A stretch of 50,092 nucleotides of DNA from Pseudooceanicola sp. HF7 (GTDB lineage: Bacteria > Pseudomonadota > Alphaproteobacteria > Rhodobacterales > Rhodobacteraceae). Shown here in pieces: positions 35,640 to 43,864 of the stretch. The number at the start of each line of letters is the position of its first letter. Position 1 is the stretch's first letter. The stretch covers positions 1-50,092 of the forward strand of contig NZ_JAATOW010000034.1 of the NCBI RefSeq assembly GCF_011806405.1, given 5' to 3'. The translations under genes and the position numbers were made by a program. The notes under the pieces are model-generated. The model was not told the origin of the DNA. It saw nothing but the letters and a program-made list of their open reading frames with translations, and made no database searches.

Positions 35640-36456
35640 GATCCATCTGAGTATTTTACGGCCAAGCCTTTAATGTGAATGCCCCGACGGGAGTGCGCAT
35701 TGCAAGAGCTTGATGAGGGGGCGGCTGTTGTAACAGACGATCCAATAACCAATGTACACACATCGCGTGCTGGCTGCTCTCGAAGAGATGTCGATGGATG
35801 CGGGGTCTCATGCCCACAGCGCGCTTGCGGATTTGCCAGCCTTGCAAGTGAAAGATCCGCTGCAATGTATTCTTGTTGAAACCAAGTAGCCACGCCACAC
35901 TGCGATAGCCAAACGAGGGCGTCTCCTCGATCATCTTCTTGATCGGCCCAAAAAAACGCGGATCGACTTTCGGCGCGGCTTTTACCGGCTCGTAATAGCC
36001 CCCCGCCGAGGAATGCCGAACCACGCGCATAGCTTGGCGATAGACACAGCAATGCCTTCGACCAAGATGACCTGCTGGATGCAACGGTTCAATTCCCGTC
36101 CTACGCATCCAGCGGGGCCTAAATTTTTTCGTGCACACAACTCTAGCATGGCCCCGCCGTAGGCTTTCTGAAAGTCTTTGAACTGTTTCTCGTATTGCTC
36201 GCGCAATTTCAAGCGGATTGACACCCTTGGCATTATCGACCCAGCCCTCGATCTCTGAGGGAATGAGATCAAGCGACCGGCTCGCCTCCGAGACCGGCGC
36301 CTTGCCCTGAATGATCTCGATCATCAGCCCCGTCTTATGTTTCGCCGTCCACCGTTTGATGCTCTCGTCCATCGTCATACTCATCGCTATGTAGCATGAG
36401 CAGAATTTCAGCGGGTCGATACACTGGTTCTGCGCCACAGGGAATCGATACTTCAA
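35640..36456 (-). pseudogene. IS3-family transposase remnant with internal deletion
   Basis: The upstream part is OrfA-like (MDESIKRWTAKHKTGLMIEI, APVSEASRSLDLIPSEIEGW, and in a second frame EQYEKQFKDFQKAYGGAMLEL). OrfB begins (YYEPVKAAPKVDPRFFGPI, SFGYRSVAWLLGFNKNT) but jumps from KRAVGMRPRI straight to the C-terminal PPPHQALAMRTPVGAF. The DDE catalytic core is therefore deleted, and frameshifts break the rest. It cannot encode a working transposase. Confidence 0.75.
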
Positions 36457-36724
36457 ATTTGTTTACCGACCATTGCCAACTGTTCCGCTCCCATTTCGAA
36501 TTCTGTGAGGACCGCCTCGCGGGCAGCTCCGGCGATTAGGCAGCGCGGGCCTTCCGTGCGTTAAGCTTCATCATAGGTGAGGGCGGTATCGCGGCGATCC
36601 ACGGCCCTCACCACAAAGAAACCTCTTCATTCCATTCCATGCCGTCTGGTAGCCATGACGCGATCCTCTTCGCCTGTTCCTGGCTCGCACTGAGAATGCT
36701 GCGCAGGTCATGATCACCACAGAA
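36457..36724. other. Gene-free degraded segment
   Basis: About 270 bp between the IS3 and IS5 remnants. Broken leftward frames (for example ILSASQEQAKRIASWLPDG) hint at a decayed gene that I cannot identify. No RNA gene or repeat is evident. Confidence 0.35.
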
Positions 36725-36830
36725 CAGGACTTCAAGCTTCGCAGCCAGGTCGCGGAAGCCGTGGGATCAGTCCCTCCGGGGAAAAGGGAACCTCGGCCAT
36801 CACCCGATTTGCGAAACAGAGCACTACCCG
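36725..36830 (+). pseudogene. IS5-family 3' end remnant
   Basis: GACTTCAAGC ... CCAGGTCGCGGAA resembles the DFDRQVAE coding part, joined directly to the element tail (TCCGGGGAAAAGGGAACCTC, then a GATTTGCGAAACAGAGC end). It is the inverted counterpart of the end at 34600. Only the extreme 3' part is left. Confidence 0.55.
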
Positions 36831-36973
36831 CGCGTGTTACTAGGCGTTGTTGATGTCGTGGATCCCGTGACCTGCCAATAAACTTTTATCCAGCGCGACC
36901 GGAGGCCAACCTTGGAGATCGGATCAGCACCAATCGGATTCCGGTCATGGCTGGATGAAAGAGCAGTGGCAGG

Positions 36974-37909
36974 TCACCCGCAGACAGTGGGATCACCCGA
37001 GGTCGAACCGGGCACGATTTCAAGGATGCGGCTTTCCATCAGGGCCGAAAAATTGTTGTCGGAGATCATGGTTAGAACAATGCACCCCTGCCTTTCCCAG
37101 ACGGACAGCCCTTCGAAATTACTCCGCCGCAGGCCGCGCTTGACCCAGACGACTTGCCCCGTCTCCAAGGGATCCGACAAGTCGAAGCGGCGAACACGGT
37201 TGCCGACCCCCACCCTCAGGGACCGTTCGAGCAGGTAGAAGAAACCGTCCGGACCGAAGTCCGCCCCGACAGGGCGATATCCGGCCTCGAGGGAAATCCG
37301 GCGATCCTCGACCCAGTAGTCCGCCCCGGGGTCAAGCCGCCAGAGCGGGAAGTCACGGTCAAGGAAACGCGAATGTTCGGGCATGGTATAAAGCCTGCCG
37401 GTCACGTCCAAGGCGAGGGATTCATATTTCTGGTTCGGAGGCAGATCCTTGCTGTCCGGAGGCGCAGGCAAGTTCTCGGCCGAGGCCTGCGGATCAGAGA
37501 AATACATGATGTCGCGGTTCTTTTCCGACGAGATCGCAAAGCCGTCGCGGTACCCCATGGTCAGGCCTTCGGCATCCGGCCCTGACACGGGTGGAAACCG
37601 CCCGTTGCTGTTGCGCAGCCGCCCCGCATAGTCGATTGTCCAGCCGATCAACACACCATTGTCCAGGCGGAAAAGGCGTCCTGAAAAGAACGTGCCGCGA
37701 TCCCCGAGTGCCGCGAAGCCCAGACCGTCCGGCGTCATTTCGATCGCTGAAAAGCCGTTCTCTTCCGGCTTCAGGGCTGACAGTTTCAGGTTGGACAACC
37801 TGCCGGAAGGCGAGACGATACCCAGATCGTACCCGAAGATGTAGAGGGCCCCCGCGACCAGGACCAGGGCGGCCAGCGCAGTCAGGCGCAGGAAGGATCG
37901 TTTACGCAT
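36974..37909 (-). CDS. Phytase-like esterase family protein
   Basis: A 311-aa protein with an N-terminal basic and hydrophobic segment (RLTALAALVLVAGALYIFGY), a signal anchor or signal peptide that sends the domain to the periplasm. The body matches the 'esterase-like activity of phytase' beta-propeller family (FSAIEMTPDGLGFAALGDRGTFF, DAEGLTMGYRDGFAISSEKN, NQKYESLALDV, NFEGLSVWERQG). The substrate is unknown. It lies 105 bp after parB on the same strand, apparently outside the partition operon function. Confidence 0.82.
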   Translation of the reverse strand: MRKRSFLRLTALAALVLVAGALYIFGYDLGIVSPSGRLSNLKLSALKPEENGFSAIEMTPDGLGFAALGDRGTFFSGRLFRLDNGVLIGWTIDYAGRLRNSNGRFPPVSGPDAEGLTMGYRDGFAISSEKNRDIMYFSDPQASAENLPAPPDSKDLPPNQKYESLALDVTGRLYTMPEHSRFLDRDFPLWRLDPGADYWVEDRRISLEAGYRPVGADFGPDGFFYLLERSLRVGVGNRVRRFDLSDPLETGQVVWVKRGLRRSNFEGLSVWERQGCIVLTMISDNNFSALMESRILEIVPGSTSGDPTVCG

Positions 37910-38014
37910 TCAGCGGAATCTCGGCTTGTGCAGGGCATGGTGCAGAAGGGTATCTTCCTGGCGTGACGTCAGGACTGACGGGAATCTTTCGACCAGGCTG
38001 GCGGAGACCCGAGA

Positions 38015-39067
38015 TCATCCCTGCCGCTTCTGCAGCCAGGCGCGCAGGTCGCCCAGGAGATCCGCGTCCACTCCGGGACCTTCCAAGCTGATCCGCCTGG
38101 CCTTTGCATCGAAGCGCGCGTCGATGGCGCCCTTTGCAGCCGGCGCCTCTGCCCCACGCGCGCCCTGCCCTTCGGTTCGGCTCTTCTCCGGGGCAAGCGC
38201 CCTGGTCAGGCAGGCCTGTTCTTCCTGCGCCGTGGCGACAGAGCGCGCCGACAGCGCGCCGAGCAGGGTATCGACCCCTGCCGGATCCTCCAAGCGCTTC
38301 GCCAGCTCCAGCCCCAGCCGCTCGCCGATGGCGGTGGGAAAGCGCAACTGCCCGTCCAGCACCTCGACGATCTGGGTGAAACTCTTGATCTTGGAACGTT
38401 TCGCGCGCGAAACATTTGCAAAAAGCCCGTTGAGCGCGGCCTTGAGATCCGGGTAGACCCCCTGCTCCACCGCCTTTACGGCAATTCGCGCGCGCTCGTA
38501 GTAGCTGAGGCCAACGCGGATCTCATTTTCCTCGACCATGGCGACATAGGCCTCCGAGGCACTCTTCGGGGCGCGGACCAGCGCCAGGACCCGGCCGAAC
38601 TTCGCATCCTCTTGCGCCAGTCGCCCCAGTGCCGCCAGCCGCCGCCAGCCAGAGATCAACCCGTAGCGCGGGCTCTGCCCCTCGCCCCGGTCCACCACTT
38701 CGATGGGGGCTTGCTGCCCCCGCGCCCGCAGGCTCTCGATCAACGCTGAGAGCTCTTCCTCATCGGCGAAGATCCGGTCCCGCACGAGGTGCCCCGTATC
38801 GACCTCCGCCAGCGCGAGCACCTGCACCAGCCGCCCCTCGACGCGGGCCTGCCGCATGCTTTCGGCCAACTCGCTCAGCGCGGACTCGGCCGAGGCTTCG
38901 CCTGCCACCTGAGCAATCGGCGGCTTGGCCCTTGCGGGACGCCGGGCCACACCCAGGGGATAGCCTTTGGTTTCCAAGTCCTCGGGCAGAAGATCGGCCT
39001 TCACCGCCTCTTCCTCCGATGAGAGGAAGCTCGGGTTGGCAGGGGTCAGACGTTTGCGCTTGGCCAT
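38015..39067 (-). CDS. parB: Plasmid partition protein ParB
   Basis: A 350-aa centromere-binding protein. The N-terminal ParB/Sulfiredoxin region has the GLISGWRRLAAL and VAMVEENEIRVGLSYYERARI motifs. A helix-turn-helix follows (DLKAALNGLFANVSRAKRSKIKSF), then a C-terminal dimerisation part. AAAGGAGG lies 9 nt before the ATG. It is transcribed after parA with a 346-bp gap that holds a parS-like site. A second such palindrome lies inside this coding sequence (38398-38413). Confidence 0.93.
   Translation of the reverse strand: MAKRKRLTPANPSFLSSEEEAVKADLLPEDLETKGYPLGVARRPARAKPPIAQVAGEASAESALSELAESMRQARVEGRLVQVLALAEVDTGHLVRDRIFADEEELSALIESLRARGQQAPIEVVDRGEGQSPRYGLISGWRRLAALGRLAQEDAKFGRVLALVRAPKSASEAYVAMVEENEIRVGLSYYERARIAVKAVEQGVYPDLKAALNGLFANVSRAKRSKIKSFTQIVEVLDGQLRFPTAIGERLGLELAKRLEDPAGVDTLLGALSARSVATAQEEQACLTRALAPEKSRTEGQGARGAEAPAAKGAIDARFDAKARRISLEGPGVDADLLGDLRAWLQKRQG
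38398..38413. promoter_or_regulatory. parS-like palindrome 1 (inside parB)
   Basis: GTTTCGCGCGCGAAAC, a perfect 16-bp palindrome within the parB coding sequence. The same core occurs at 39306-39323 and 42353-42370. It resembles parS sites in having TTTC/GAAA arms around a GC-rich centre. Confidence 0.65.
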
Positions 39068-39208
39068 GTCCTGGGCCTCCTTTGTCAGTTACGCGCCCGG
39101 AGGGCGGATCGGGATGCAGGCTGGTGCAACTGTGTTAAAAGCCCCTTCGGGCTGCGCCCGGTGACCCTCGCGGGAAGGGGGCCTGCCCCCTCGAGCCTGC
39201 GGCTCTCA

Positions 39209-39366
39209 CCCCCGAAGTATTTCCGGCCAGATGAAAGGGATCCCCGCGCCCTGCCGGTTTGCGGCTCCGCAGTGTGGCTGGCGATAACGGCACCTCGGGG
39301 GAGGTTGTTTCGCACGCGAAACATTCCGGGGATCCAGGCTTCATCTGGCCGGAAATACTTCGGGGG
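39209..39366. repeat. 27-bp perfect inverted repeat between parA and parB
   Basis: Arm 39209-39235 begins CCCCCGAAGTATTTCCGGCC and ends AGATGAA; arm 39340-39366 is its exact reverse complement. The 104-bp interior carries shorter complementary pieces (GGATCCCC/GGGGATCC) and the parS-like site at 39306-39323. The motif is related to the sequence at 32389-32412. Confidence 0.85.
39306..39323. promoter_or_regulatory. parS-like palindrome 2 (between parB and parA)
   Basis: TGTTTCGCACGCGAAACA, an 18-bp palindrome with one central mismatch, identical in its arms to the sites at 38398 and 42353. Confidence 0.65.
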
Positions 39367-39413
39367 AGTCCCCGGAGGGGACGGGGGCTGGCCCCCTGTC
39401 CCGGGCGCCGATT

Positions 39414-40799
39414 TCATTCCGCCGGCTCCGCAGCTTTCGCGGCTAGTTCGTCACGCCGCCAGGTCGCCAGCAGCAGGCGCTTAAAGGCGGCATAGGTCTG
39501 GTCGAAGGTGGCGCGGCCGCGGGCATAGGTCTCGCGGTTGAAGTCGCGGTAATCGGCCTCGTAGATCCCCGAGACCTGTTCGCCCGCCTGCCCGATCAGC
39601 GCCGTGAAATCCTGCCGCTCGGGCGCGAGGACCGGGCCGAGGTAGGCCTGCATCAGCGATGCCAACTCGCCCTGCTGGGCGCCTTCATAGCGGGTGATGA
39701 CCGCCCGGACCGCATCCCATTCGAAAGACAGCTCGGGCTGGCCCAGGGCGCGGGCCGCGACGTTCTCCCCGTCCTCGATCGAGGCGAAGGTCGAATGCAG
39801 CATGTCGAAGAAACGCCCGGTGCTGTCGAACTCGAGGAAGCTCGCACCGAGCGGCACCAGCAGGATGTCCGCCGCCGACAGCCCGTTGATCGTCAGGTAG
39901 CCGAGGGCCGGGGGCGTATCGAGGAAGATCACGTCGTAATCGTCCAGCACCCCGTCGGCCTCCAGCACCTCTGTCAGCGCATCCCAGAGCTTCCAGCCGC
40001 GCGCCTGCATGCGCCAGACCGGGATCTGGAACTCGGACCAGTAGAGGTTCAGCTGCGCCCCGATCAGGTCAATGTTGGGCCAGTGGGTCGGCTTGATGAG
40101 ATCCCCGGCCTTCACCGAAAGCGCCTCGGACAGCGTGTCGTCCAGCGGCTGGGGCGGGTCGCCGCGGTCCATCCGGCGCTGGTTGTCCTGGCGCAGGTAT
40201 TCGCCGTAGTGGCGCGCCAGCAGCGGGAAGACGGTCTGCCATTCATCCTCGATTTGCCCGCCGAAGATCGAGGTCATCGAGCCCTGGGAATCCAGGTCGA
40301 TCACCAGCACCTTGTAGCCGTCGAGGGCGGCGGACATCGCCAGGTGCGCCGCGGTCGAGGTCTTGCCGACGCCGCCCTTGAAGTTCGCCACCGCCACCAT
40401 CTTGGCCGGCAGCCCCTCGGGGCGGTAGGGCAGGTACTCCTTCGACTTCGACCCTTCGGCCGCGAAATGCGCGCGCAGGCGCAGCACCTCGTCGAGGGTG
40501 AACCATTTGGCGCCGCTCTCGGTTTCCGAGCGGCCCTGGGGCAGGTCGGGATTGGCCTTCAGCACGCGGCGGAAATGCGGCGTGGCAACCGGGATGAGGT
40601 AGCGGGTGATTTCCCATGTGGAGAAGAGGCGCAGACGTTTTCCCCCGCCTTCCTGCAGGCCCCGGGACGCGAGGTCCGAGCGTCCCCTTGCGCAGGCCTC
40701 GGCGATCTCGGCGAAACGCGCACTGGTCGCGGGTGTCCCGAGATCGCGCAGCGCACGGTCAGGGTCTATGTTGAAATAGGGAGGTTGCTCGTCTTTCAT
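39414..40799 (-). CDS. parA: Plasmid partition ATPase ParA (type Ia)
   Basis: A 461-aa Walker-type ATPase with an N-terminal DNA-binding region (residues 20-110, MerR/HTH-like) and the deviant Walker A KGGVGKTS at about residue 146. KVLVIDLDSQGSMTSIFGG and IFLDTPPALGYLTINGL follow. The long N-terminus is typical of type Ia ParA, which can also repress its own operon. ATG at 40799 is preferred over 40835 because GGAGG lies 5 nt upstream. It is divergent from repA, the arrangement usual for RepA-type plasmids of Rhodobacterales. Confidence 0.94.
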   Translation of the reverse strand: MKDEQPPYFNIDPDRALRDLGTPATSARFAEIAEACARGRSDLASRGLQEGGGKRLRLFSTWEITRYLIPVATPHFRRVLKANPDLPQGRSETESGAKWFTLDEVLRLRAHFAAEGSKSKEYLPYRPEGLPAKMVAVANFKGGVGKTSTAAHLAMSAALDGYKVLVIDLDSQGSMTSIFGGQIEDEWQTVFPLLARHYGEYLRQDNQRRMDRGDPPQPLDDTLSEALSVKAGDLIKPTHWPNIDLIGAQLNLYWSEFQIPVWRMQARGWKLWDALTEVLEADGVLDDYDVIFLDTPPALGYLTINGLSAADILLVPLGASFLEFDSTGRFFDMLHSTFASIEDGENVAARALGQPELSFEWDAVRAVITRYEGAQQGELASLMQAYLGPVLAPERQDFTALIGQAGEQVSGIYEADYRDFNRETYARGRATFDQTYAAFKRLLLATWRRDELAAKAAEPAE

Positions 40800-41304
40800 C
40801 TCTGCCTCCGAGAGGGCTGGAAGGGAATTTTCCAAGAATCTCTGCGTTTCATATGCCCTGTTTTCGACAAGGTATCACAAAAACGCGCATATGGAACAGG
40901 AGCACGCATCTGATTCCGATTTTCTTTGGAAATCCAGGGGTTTTGCCTTGGAAAATCGCCGGGCTCTTAGGCTCCCGAAAAAAGATGGGTAGTTAGATCA
41001 GTGTTATATATTGTGTTACGGGTCAGGAGCCTTCGCCGCAATCCCCTGTTTCTGCTAGGATTTCGGACCTGGCGGAAAGCTCCTATGATTCTGAACCCAC
41101 GATAAGGTGACTCTGAACCCCCGAGAAAGCGACTCCGAACCCCCGATGGAAAGGCTGGACCGGAGGGGGCTGCATCCCTAGGGTGGGCGTCAATGAAACC
41201 ACGAAAAAGGCCGGGGGCTTCGCGACAGGTAGGCGGGCGATCCGGACCGGGTTCAGACGGTCCCGAAAGGGGCAAGGCAGACGGGCAGCAAGGCGGGCAG
41301 GCCA
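40800..41304. other. Replication origin region between parA and repA
   Basis: 505 bp without a gene. It contains an AT-rich part near parA with an 8-bp inverted repeat (CGATTTTC 40917-40924 / GAAAATCG 40951-40958), two GTGTTA motifs (41001, 41013), and three iterons (41087-41152). An AT-rich zone followed by iterons just before a replication initiator gene is the classic layout of an iteron-type origin. Confidence 0.7.
41087..41152 (+). repeat. Three tandem 22-bp iterons (putative oriV)
   Basis: Units at 41087-41108, 41109-41130 and 41131-41152 share the core GAyTCyGAACCCmCGA at exact 22-bp spacing (two helix turns). They lie 153 bp before repA and are the likely RepA-binding sites. Confidence 0.8.
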
Positions 41305-42336
41305 ATGAGTGCGATCAGCGTTCCCGGGGGGGCGGGGCAGGGTGGTTACCTTCTTCCGGGCCAGCACGGGCAGGTGGATTTCTTCATCTGCGACATTCTC
41401 GATGCCGTCCCGAAGGGCGATATGGCGATGATGGAACACCCGGTGTTCTCGCTCTCGACCCGGCCCGACCGACGCATCCTTTCCTACGAGCATCGCGGCA
41501 CGCGGATCGAGGTCACGCCCTCCGTGAAGGGCCTGGCCACGATCCACGACAAGGACATCCTGATCTTCTGCATCAGCCAGTTGATGGCGGCGGTGAATGC
41601 GGGCCGGGCGGTCAGCCGGACCCTGACGCTGCGTGCTCATGACCTGTTGGTGGCCACCAACAGGGAGACCTCGGGCGATGCCTACCGGCGTCTCAAGGAG
41701 AGCTTCGAGCGCCTCGCGGGCACCCGGATCACCACCAATATCGTCACCGGCGACGAGGAGGCCACCACCGGCTTCGGCCTGATCGAGGCCTGGCGGATCG
41801 TCAAGAAGACCCGCGGCGGGCGCATGGTCTCTGTCACCGTCACCCTGTCGGACTGGCTTTTCCGGGCGGTGCTGTCCAAATCGGTGCTGACGCTCAGCCG
41901 CGATTACTTCCGCCTGAGGAAACCGCTGGAACGGCGGATCTACGAACTGGCGCGCAAGCATTGCGGCCGCCAGCCCGAATGGCGCGTCTCGGTCGAGGTG
42001 CTGCTGAAGAAGTCGGGGAGCGCCAGCCCCCGTCGGGTCTTTCGCCGGATGCTGCGGGACATGATCGAAAGCGACCACTTGCCCGATTACGAGATGGCGG
42101 AGGAGGAGGGGGACATCATCCGCTTCACCCGCCGCGCCCAGGTGGTGGAGCCGGGCCCCGAGGCCCCGCCGCTCTCCGCCGCGGCCCTCGACGAGGCCCG
42201 CCGCCGGATGCCCGGCGCGGATGTCTATGCGCTCGAGGCCGAATGGCGCGACTTCTGGGCCGCCTCCGGTCGGCCCCGCCTGCGCTCGGCCGATGCGGCC
42301 TTCCTAGGGTTCGTACGCAAGAAGGCCGGCAGCTAG
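41305..42336 (+). CDS. repA: Plasmid replication initiator RepA (RPA family)
   Basis: A 343-aa initiator of the RPA family (PF10134), the RepA type of Rhodobacterales plasmids. Recognisable segments are QVDFFICDILDAVPKGDMA, MEHPVFSLSTRPDRR, NRETSGDAYRRLKESFERLAGTRI, and the winged-helix part LSRDYFRLRKPLERRIYELARKHCG. It is expected to bind the iterons upstream. The ribosome site is weak (GGCGGGCAGG region). A stable hairpin overlaps its stop codon, and a parS-like site follows. Confidence 0.94.
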   Translation: MSAISVPGGAGQGGYLLPGQHGQVDFFICDILDAVPKGDMAMMEHPVFSLSTRPDRRILSYEHRGTRIEVTPSVKGLATIHDKDILIFCISQLMAAVNAGRAVSRTLTLRAHDLLVATNRETSGDAYRRLKESFERLAGTRITTNIVTGDEEATTGFGLIEAWRIVKKTRGGRMVSVTVTLSDWLFRAVLSKSVLTLSRDYFRLRKPLERRIYELARKHCGRQPEWRVSVEVLLKKSGSASPRRVFRRMLRDMIESDHLPDYEMAEEEGDIIRFTRRAQVVEPGPEAPPLSAAALDEARRRMPGADVYALEAEWRDFWAASGRPRLRSADAAFLGFVRKKAGS

Positions 42337-42347
42337 GGCTGCCGGCC
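42324..42347 (+). terminator. Hairpin at the repA stop codon
   Basis: GGCCGGCAG (42324-42332) and CTGCCGGCC (42339-42347) form a perfect 9-bp stem with a 6-nt loop containing the TAG. No T-run follows, so intrinsic termination would be weak. Confidence 0.5.
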
Positions 42348-42352
42348 GAAGG

Positions 42353-42370
42353 TGTTTCGCGCGCGAAACA
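42353..42370. promoter_or_regulatory. parS-like palindrome 3 (downstream of repA)
   Basis: TGTTTCGCGCGCGAAACA, a perfect 18-bp palindrome between repA and the convergent manB, the third copy of the motif. The three copies flank and enter the parA-repA block. Confidence 0.7.
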
Positions 42371-42409
42371 TCTTGGGCAACGGAAAATCCGGCGCAGATC
42401 GAAGGGATC

Positions 42410-43801
42410 TCAGCCCAAGTCGGTGCCGAGCTTTGCCAGGTAAGTCCTGACCAGCTCTTCGGCCTGTTCTGCGCTGGCGGCTTCCGCATAGCAGCGGAAT
42501 TCCGGCGCATTGCCCGAGGGGCGCAGGTGGACGACCTCGCCGCCGGCAAAGCGGGAGCGCAGACCGTCGGTGGAGTCCACCGAGTCCTCTGCGCCCATGT
42601 CGGCGAAGAAGGCAGCGCGGGCACCGGCGTCTTCCGTCAGGCGCGCGATGAAGGCCTTCGATACGTCGGTCTCGATGCCGGCGATCCGGTCGGCGGCGGT
42701 GAAGCGCGGCGGCAGGCTGGCGACCAGGTCTGCCAGCGGCAGTTCCGCGGCGCGGGCGGCGGCCAGCGGCGCCAGGATCGGCAGCATGCAGTCGCGGGTC
42801 ATCAGCGGCTCCAGCTTGCCAGCCGGGCCCTGGGCCTCGAAACCCAGCAAGAAGCCTCCATTGGCCTCGTAGCCCACGACGCGGGCGGCGGGATCTTCTG
42901 ACAGCGCAGCCTCCATGGCGGCGATCACGAAGGGCGAGCCGATCTTCGTGCTCACCACCTTGTCGAAGCCCATCTCCATCACCAGCGTGTTGGAGGAGAC
43001 CGGTGTGCAGATCACCTCTGCCTTCAGCCAGCGGGCGGTCAGCGCGCCCAGCACATCGCCCGGCACCACGCGGCCCGTGGCGTCCGAGACCATCGGCCGG
43101 TCGGCATCGCCATCGGTGGAGATCACCGCGTCAAGCCCGTTCTCCGCACACCAGCCGGCCAGCATGCCGCGGGTCTCGGGGTCCAGCGCCTCGGTATCCA
43201 CGGGGATGAAGATGTCGGAGCGCGCCAGGGCGACGGTTTCCGCGCCAAGCGCCTCGATCACCTCAATCATCACGTCGCGGGCGACCGAGCTGTGCTGGTA
43301 GACGCCGATCTTCAGCCCCGAAAGCGCGGTGGCGCCAAAGGCCGCGACATAGCGCGCCACGTAGGCATCGATCGCGCCGGGGGTCTCTTCCAGCGCGCCT
43401 TCCGCGCCGCCCGCGGGAGCGCGGCCTAGGTTGATGTTGATTCCGGTCTCGTCCTCCTTCGAGATCTCCCCCGAGGGCACGTAGAACTTCAACCCGTTGC
43501 GGTCCGCCGGGATATGGCTGCCCGTGATCATCACCGCCGCATGGCCCGTGGTCATGGCCGCCAGGGCCAGGGCAGGGGTGGGCAGGGCGCCGGCGTTCTT
43601 CACCGCCAGCCCTTCCGCGCGGATCGCCTGCATCACCGCCTGGACGATCTCGGGCGAAGAGGGGCGCAGGTCCCAGCCAACATGCACTGCGCCGCCGGTG
43701 GGGCAGGCGGCTAGGAAGGCCCGGGTGTAATCCGCGACAAGGGCGGGGGTCAGGTCGACGACAAGGCCGCGCAGGCCGCTGGTACCGAATTTGGGAGCCA
43801 T
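42410..43801 (-). CDS. manB: Phosphomannomutase
   Basis: A 463-aa alpha-D-phosphohexomutase that makes mannose-1-phosphate for ManC. The phosphoserine loop is ITGSHIPADRNG (Ser near residue 95), the metal loop STDGDADRP, the sugar loop GYEANGGFLLG, and the phosphate loop RPSGNAPEFRCY. The N-terminus (FGTSGLRGLVVDLT) is typical. It follows galE on the same strand after 63 bp and converges on repA. Phosphoglucomutase activity is also possible. Confidence 0.93.
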   Translation of the reverse strand: MAPKFGTSGLRGLVVDLTPALVADYTRAFLAACPTGGAVHVGWDLRPSSPEIVQAVMQAIRAEGLAVKNAGALPTPALALAAMTTGHAAVMITGSHIPADRNGLKFYVPSGEISKEDETGININLGRAPAGGAEGALEETPGAIDAYVARYVAAFGATALSGLKIGVYQHSSVARDVMIEVIEALGAETVALARSDIFIPVDTEALDPETRGMLAGWCAENGLDAVISTDGDADRPMVSDATGRVVPGDVLGALTARWLKAEVICTPVSSNTLVMEMGFDKVVSTKIGSPFVIAAMEAALSEDPAARVVGYEANGGFLLGFEAQGPAGKLEPLMTRDCMLPILAPLAAARAAELPLADLVASLPPRFTAADRIAGIETDVSKAFIARLTEDAGARAAFFADMGAEDSVDSTDGLRSRFAGGEVVHLRPSGNAPEFRCYAEAASAEQAEELVRTYLAKLGTDLG

Positions 43802-43864
43802 GGGAGGTCCTCTTGGAAATGGGAAGGACCTGCGGAGCGTCGGAGCTTCCGCAGGGCAGGGTGA

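Larger units (their letters stand above)
39068..39413. other. parA-parB intergenic region
   Basis: 346 bp without a gene, unusual within a parAB operon. It holds a 27-bp perfect inverted repeat and one parS-like palindrome inside the loop of that repeat. Such a long stem may reduce read-through from parA to parB, or may be a transposed intergenic repeat. Confidence 0.6.

Noticed and set aside
39795-40913. A 372-codon rightward frame opposite parA
   Set aside because: ParA Walker motifs on the other strand are decisive.
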